DNA of 64,000 bases from assembly GCF_017654505.1 (NCBI RefSeq), contig NC_054572.1, positions 3,408,914 to 3,472,913 on the forward strand. The letters are read 5' to 3'. The position numbers and the translations under genes were made by a program. Below the pieces are notes generated by a model. It saw only the letters and a program-made list of their open reading frames with translations, was not told where the DNA came from and searched no databases. The stretch comes from Polyodon spathula (lineage: Eukaryota; Chordata; Actinopteri; Acipenseriformes; Polyodontidae). Below, piece by piece: positions 58,868-64,000 of this stretch (position 1 is its first letter; each line of letters begins with the position of its first letter).

Positions 58868-59856
58868 CTGTACAGGGTAGAGCTCCAGTCCCCATGTGCA
58901 CCTGTCCGAGCTGTACAGGGTACAGAGCTCCGGTCCCAATGTGCACCTGTCCGTGCTGTACAGGGTACAGAGCTCCGGTCCCCATGTGCACCTATCTGTG
59001 CTGTACAGGATACAGAGCTCCTGTCCCCATATGCACCTCTCTGTGCTGTACAGGGTACAGAGCTCCTGTCCTCATGTGCACCTGTCCGTGCTGTACAGAG
59101 TACAGAGTTCCTGTCCCCATGTGCACCTCTCCGTGCTGTACAGGATACAGAGCTCCTGTCCCCATATGCACCTCTCTGTGCTGTACAGGGTACAGAGCTC
59201 CTGTCCCCATGTGCACCTAGCTGTGCTGTACAGGGTACAGAGTTCCTGTCCCCATGTGCACCTCTCCGTGCTGTACAGGATACAGAGCTCCTGTCCCCAT
59301 ATGCACCTCTCTGTGCTGTACAGGGTACAGAGCTCCTGTCCCCATGTGCACCTATCTGTGCTGTACATGGTACAGAGCTCCTGTCTCCATATGCACCTCT
59401 CTGTGCTGTACAGGGTACAGAGCTCCTGTCCCCATGTGCACCTTTCTGTGCTGTACATGGTACAGAGTTCCTGTCCCCATGTGCACCTCTCCGTGCTGTA
59501 TAGGGTACAGAGTTCCTGTCCCCATGTGCACCTCTCCGTGCTGTACAGGGTACAGAGTTCCTGTCCCCATGTGCACCTCTCCGTGCTGTACAGGGTACAG
59601 AGCTCCCGTCCCCATGTGCACCTCTCCGTGCTGTACAAGGTACAGAGTTCCCGTCCCCATGTGCACCTCTCCGTGCTGTACAGGGTACAGAGTTCTTGTC
59701 CCCATGAGCACCTCTCCGTGCTGTACAGGGTACAGAGTTCCTGTCCCCATGTGCACCTCTCCGTGCTGTACAGGGTACAGAGTTCCTGTCCCCATGTGCA
59801 CCTCTCCGTGCTGTACAGGGTACAGAGTTCCTGTCCCCATGTGCACCTAGCTGTGC
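58868..59856. repeat. 45-bp minisatellite, about 22 copies, inside an L2 LINE
   Basis: The unit is CTGTACAGGGTACAGAGCTC, then CTGTCCCCATGTGCACCTCT, then CCGTG. The unit length is divisible by three and several phases lack stops, so both strands are open (217, 321 and 198 codons on plus; 188 and 164 on minus). The plus frames read as 15-residue repeats such as CTGYRAPVPMCTSPC. These are artefacts of the repeat. Variants AGTTCC/AGCTCC and ATATGC/ATGTGC show subfamily blocks. Confidence 0.95.
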
Positions 59857-60218
59857 TATAAGGTCAGCCGATTCTGGCCTTCTATCTATTCCATAGAGTA
59901 AGTCAAGGTTAAAAACTCGTTTTTTATATTACCTTTTGAATCCTGATTTTATGAATGAATCTATTAATATTGTAATTTTACTCCTCTTTTTATACATTTT
60001 ATTGTATGTTTTTATTTCACTGCATTTTTTTATGCTTTTAATTATTGAGTTGTTGCTTAATAACGGCTATGTTACTCCTCTATATCAATCTTACAGATTT
60101 TTCTGTCCTTTGTGTTCAATTATATAGTACTCTTGTTGTTGATTTGATTGTAGTGTAAAGCACTTTGGGATACTTTGTGTGAAAGGAGCTTTATAAATAA
60201 ATAAACTTTAAACTTTAA
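59857..60218 (+). mobile_element. L2-type LINE, 3' part of the split copy
   Basis: It continues with a SRLKTRFLYYLLNPDFMNES-like ending across frames (about 59905-59960) and a T-rich 3' UTR. It ends GTAAAGCACTTTGGGATACT, then AGGAGCTTTATAAATAAATA, the characteristic L2 3' end. Together with 58610-58867 it forms one L2 insertion. Confidence 0.8.
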
Positions 60219-60797
60219 CAATTTAAACAAGCACCTTGTCCCGCTGTTGCATCGAGGATACTGAATATTTCCATGTAGGAAATGGAAGTCCTGCTTCACA
60301 GCAAGTTATTCCCATAAGAAGACAGCACCCAGACAATTCAAGTGAAGCCCCTACAGAGTCTATGTAACAGGAATCTAAAGGGCCATTCCATCCAAAAGCT
60401 GCATTTATAACAGACAACTGCAAAGTCTGATGAACTACTTTGCATTAGGAGAGATCCCTCCACCATCTCAAAAATACTGGCTTGCTATTAGCCTAATATA
60501 ATTGACTTAATCAGTATAACAAACACGCAATGTCTACTGAACTCCAATACTCAATAACATTACTAGATATCTGCATTTCTGCTTGTGATCAGCAATATCA
60601 ATGACAAATGGATTTCCAAGGTTACCAGATCAAAAGTGTTTTAAAAAGGTGTAACATGAAAGGAAAAGTCATTCCCTGCACCATATCATAGAGGAATTGA
60701 AATCTGAACTGAACCATATCACAGAGGTATTGAAATCTGAAAACACGTGAACAACAATTACGTTGCTATACCATAAAACACACCATTGCATTGCTGA
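60219..60797. other. Non-coding tract
   Basis: No recognised feature. A short near-duplicate, ACCATATCAYAGAGG followed by ATTGAAATCTGAA, occurs at about 60682 and 60715. Confidence 0.5.
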
Positions 60798-60980
<183 letters not shown>

Positions 60981-63926
60981 ATAGATGAGCTTCAGTGAGT
61001 TACGGGAAAATAATTCCATCTACGGTTTATGTGATGTCTTAAACTGTCAATAATAATACATGGATATTAGTTTCTGTACAAAAAAAAGATATAAATCAAA
61101 TTATAATTTTTTTGTATTAAGTTTTTTAGGTGTGTTGATCCATGCACTTTTGGAAAACAGGATATAGTTTCCGGTAAGGGATTGACTGCTGAGAGGAATC
61201 AGGTGAAGAAACGAGAGTAGAGCACACGTGAGGGCACACAGGTTGTGGATTTGTTGTTTTTCTTGATTTATAGCTATTGAATGTTTGAAATACATTTGTT
61301 AATCGGGTTCTTAGATAAAGAAAAAACGCTAATCAATGGAATAAAATGGTTAAATAATACTAAATGTGTGATTTGTGCCTTTTTTGTGTTTGAATTGAAA
61401 GTGGTCTTGAGGAGTCGAATGGGTCAAAGTTCAAGTATATTTTCCTCTAGAGGAATTATGACATTTTGACGTCACTAATGTGATATTATGCCTTTTTTCT
61501 TGAATGGCTACAGCATGTATCAGAGGGACAGAGTGAAACAAATGCCTGTAAGAATAATTAAAACTGAAAAGGTGTCTAATGATGTGTCTCAAGGGGCAAG
61601 AGAGATGTTCATCTGATACTCAGAACGTTGCGCAGAAGAAATTGGGAAAATATACCTGTACAACAGATCTGTTTTCAGATGAGATGCTACTTCCCTAGTC
61701 CTTTACCTCTTAAACAACACCATGTATTGACTGGTTGACAAACAATCGTCCACTCTTAACATAACTGCAACCTCCTGACTTTATCAGCACAAGCTCAATG
61801 TTGAGTAGTTATTGCAATCAGTAGTGTCTGACCTCATGTCATGTCTTAGGTAAGCTAATGTGTACAGCTGACCCTCGGTGCGTTAGAGTCGTGCAAAACA
61901 GAATCAGGTCATGCATGTTTTATAAATTCCATGATGTGTTTAGAATGCTACTGCCAACCCCTGCCCCTTCCTTTCAAATGACTTAGGGCTAATACTCGTC
62001 AGCTGATTGTCTTTCCTGTGAGCTTAGTTATGTGTTGCTCTGGTTGTCTCAGAGGGACGGAATGATTTCTTAGTGCTTAACCTGGGCGTTGGATTTTAAT
62101 AATGATGCTTTGTAACCCATAAAGTGTTCTACCACACAGCGCAAGGGAGGGAAGCCGAAAATACATCCCAAAGGATCCTGCTGGAGGACAGGGCTCCCCA
62201 AACAGGAGGACAGAGGCTTTTTAAATACCCGGGGACCGGCATGCAGTGTGTGCCACTTTACAAGCACAACACTGCTGTGCATTGCATCTTATTACTGCAG
62301 GCTTATCTGAAGTGAACACACCCTCTCTCTCTCTCACACAAACACATATGTTTAACAATACATACAAAGATATTAGCGTTGCCTAATATATGGGTTTATA
62401 TACTAGAATGTATTGTAGATACAAAATATATACTGTTTGCATGACATAATATAGTTTGTCAATATATTGCAAATCAGCACCCACAGCACCATACCAGCAA
62501 TATATCACACAACGACTGCACACCCTGTCACACGATATGTATCACATACATGATCCAGTATTGTTAAAATAAATGACAAACAGCAGTTCTGTGTATTCTA
62601 TTCTTCTCTTTGTTGACTGTAGAATATATATACAAAATATCAGTCAGGCTGATCAAACTCCTTATTTTCTGATGAAATTATTCAAAGAAGAAAGATTGTG
62701 CATGTTAAGGAACACAGGTGGCTGGTTTCACATACCCTGATTAGCAGTAATCTTAGTAAGGGCCTGGTCACAAGATCCGTAGAACAAGCTGCTGGAGAGG
62801 TTTGTCTTTATTTTGGAGTGGGCTTGCAGGGGAAACAGTGCATAGTAACACATAATAATGATAACACATTGAAATGCACAGCTTATTGTAATCACAGAAA
62901 AATACATTATGTTTTAGCATAGAACAGTCCAGTGTTGGACTGCTGCCCCCTGGTAAGCTCTTTGATGACTTATTTATATTACTTCTCTATCAGATCTTTG
63001 AACAGCAGCATCAGCACCAAAAACACACAGGGACCTAAATTGAAAATGTTTTTAATAAAAGGCTTTTTTTCCCCCCCCTGATCCAGAGATTGGTCTTCTC
63101 TGTGACAGAAGGTGCCTTTTGTTCTGGTCCTGTCACATTACAATCACTACCAGTCGTGGAAAGATCAGAAGAAAACAGACTAACAGGTGAAGCGCCAATC
63201 TGCTTCTTCCACCTTCGTGACTGCACAGCCGCTGCAGAGAGAACACAGCAATACAATGGATGTGGCGGAGGCAATTAGACTGAGCTCTTTGATCCATCCA
63301 TCTTGCATGCTTTTGTTGTTCTATGCATATTGCAGTAGAATGACTATTCAAAAGCTGCCTGGAATAGAATTCCTTTTATTACACAAAGTAAATTGTTGCA
63401 TTCCGTTTTCAAACTGCTACTACCTTGAAACTTTTTTATTTATTTATTTTTTATTTTGAATTGGGTAAAATGCTTTGTTGACAAAATACCCATTTCACGT
63501 GTTCATAGTGAAAATGCAATTATAATTGAAATAACGGTTTATTTCTCAGGGTAATCAGGTATTACTGCTCAGAAGGGTTTGAGAATTCAATTCTACATTG
63601 TTATTTTACAACGGAGTAAGAGACTATTTGGGGTCGTTCACATCTTGTTCGTTTGGAGAGGATGATAAGTGCTGATAGTGAAACGTCAAAAACGTTCGTT
63701 TCGCATAAGAGTGCACACCAAAGAAGAGGGCTAGGGTTCACCTGAAAGGGTGGTCGCGGCTTGACTGAAGCGGAACTGTAATGCGTTTCCCCCTCAAATT
63801 CGGCCAGTGTGAAAGCAATCACGTTAGAATTCACAATGTTACAGAAACCGAACCGACTGGTGGGGTTATTAAAATAAATGCTATGTTATTAAAAGAAAGT
63901 AGGCATAATGTATATAAGTGTACTGT

Positions 63927-63930
<4 letters not shown>
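60981..63930. other. Largely unique non-coding DNA
   Basis: No gene, RNA or transposon recognised. Open frames are short. The stretch 62110-62300 is moderately GC-rich and non-repetitive, with TTTTTAAATACCCGGGG, a TATA-like word before a SmaI-type site. It is not enough to call a promoter. Confidence 0.45.

Positions 63931-63993
<63 letters not shown>
63931..63993. repeat. (TA)n microsatellite
   Basis: About 31 TA units ending seven bases before the window edge. Confidence 0.95.
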
Positions 63994-63996
<3 letters not shown>

Positions 63997-64000
63997 GCAG

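Noticed and set aside
58850..59861. Open frames of 217, 321 and 198 codons (plus) and 188 and 164 codons (minus)
   Set aside because: All are translations of the 45-bp minisatellite, whose length is divisible by three. They overlap in several frames, which excludes a protein explanation for most of them.

Overview
This window looks like intergenic or intronic DNA from a ray-finned fish nuclear genome. The evidence is the mix of repeats: Tc1-type DD34E transposons, L2/Maui-type and CR1-type LINEs, an L1/Tx1-type LINE, piggyBac-like TTAA elements, a pogo/Tigger-like miniature element, a tRNA-derived SINE, and very long TA, CA, CT and TATC microsatellites. The SINE and the CR1-type 3' end resemble sequences I associate with non-teleost fishes such as sturgeon, paddlefish or gar. 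That placement is from memory and is tentative. I found no intact cellular gene, no convincing multi-exon gene and no structural RNA gene. Nearly all open reading frames are either transposon remnants or by-products of tandem repeats that lack stop codons.

Layout. 1-10 kb: mostly unique AT-rich DNA, a twice-deleted L2 LINE (3.5-5.2 kb), a SINE abutting a Tc1 relic (7.5-8.3 kb) and two head-to-tail 497-bp LTR-like units (8.7-9.7 kb). 10-18.5 kb: a GC-rich duplicated block, a 508-bp piggyBac-like MITE (12.03-12.54 kb), several minisatellites, an inverted Tc1-like segment (14.2-14.7 kb), an unnamed repeat family, and the C-terminal part of a LINE polyprotein (17.2-18.5 kb). 18.5-36 kb: the quietest part, with two minisatellites, microsatellites and several stretches that could be conserved non-coding elements. 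36-41 kb: two Tc1 pseudotransposons; the second is split by a 0.9-kb LTR-like block bounded by TA repeats. 43-46.2 kb: an internally deleted L1-type element ending in poly(A), followed 28 bp later by a 1.15-kb TTAA element. 46.5-53.7 kb: a 38-bp array, an 18-bp array with higher-order structure, a CR1-type LINE with a damaged catalytic motif, and a roughly 60-bp array. 54-60.2 kb: a 523-bp pogo-like MITE, a solo-LTR candidate, and an L2 copy interrupted by a 45-bp array. 60-64 kb: unique DNA with TA/TG microsatellites.

No coordinated gene system is visible. The most unusual items are the 18-bp array, which is open on both strands for more than 470 codons and is in frame with non-repetitive sequence, the 45-bp array inside an L2 LINE, the paired LTR-like units, and three miniature elements defined by their termini. 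I do not see evidence for a previously undescribed functional system.
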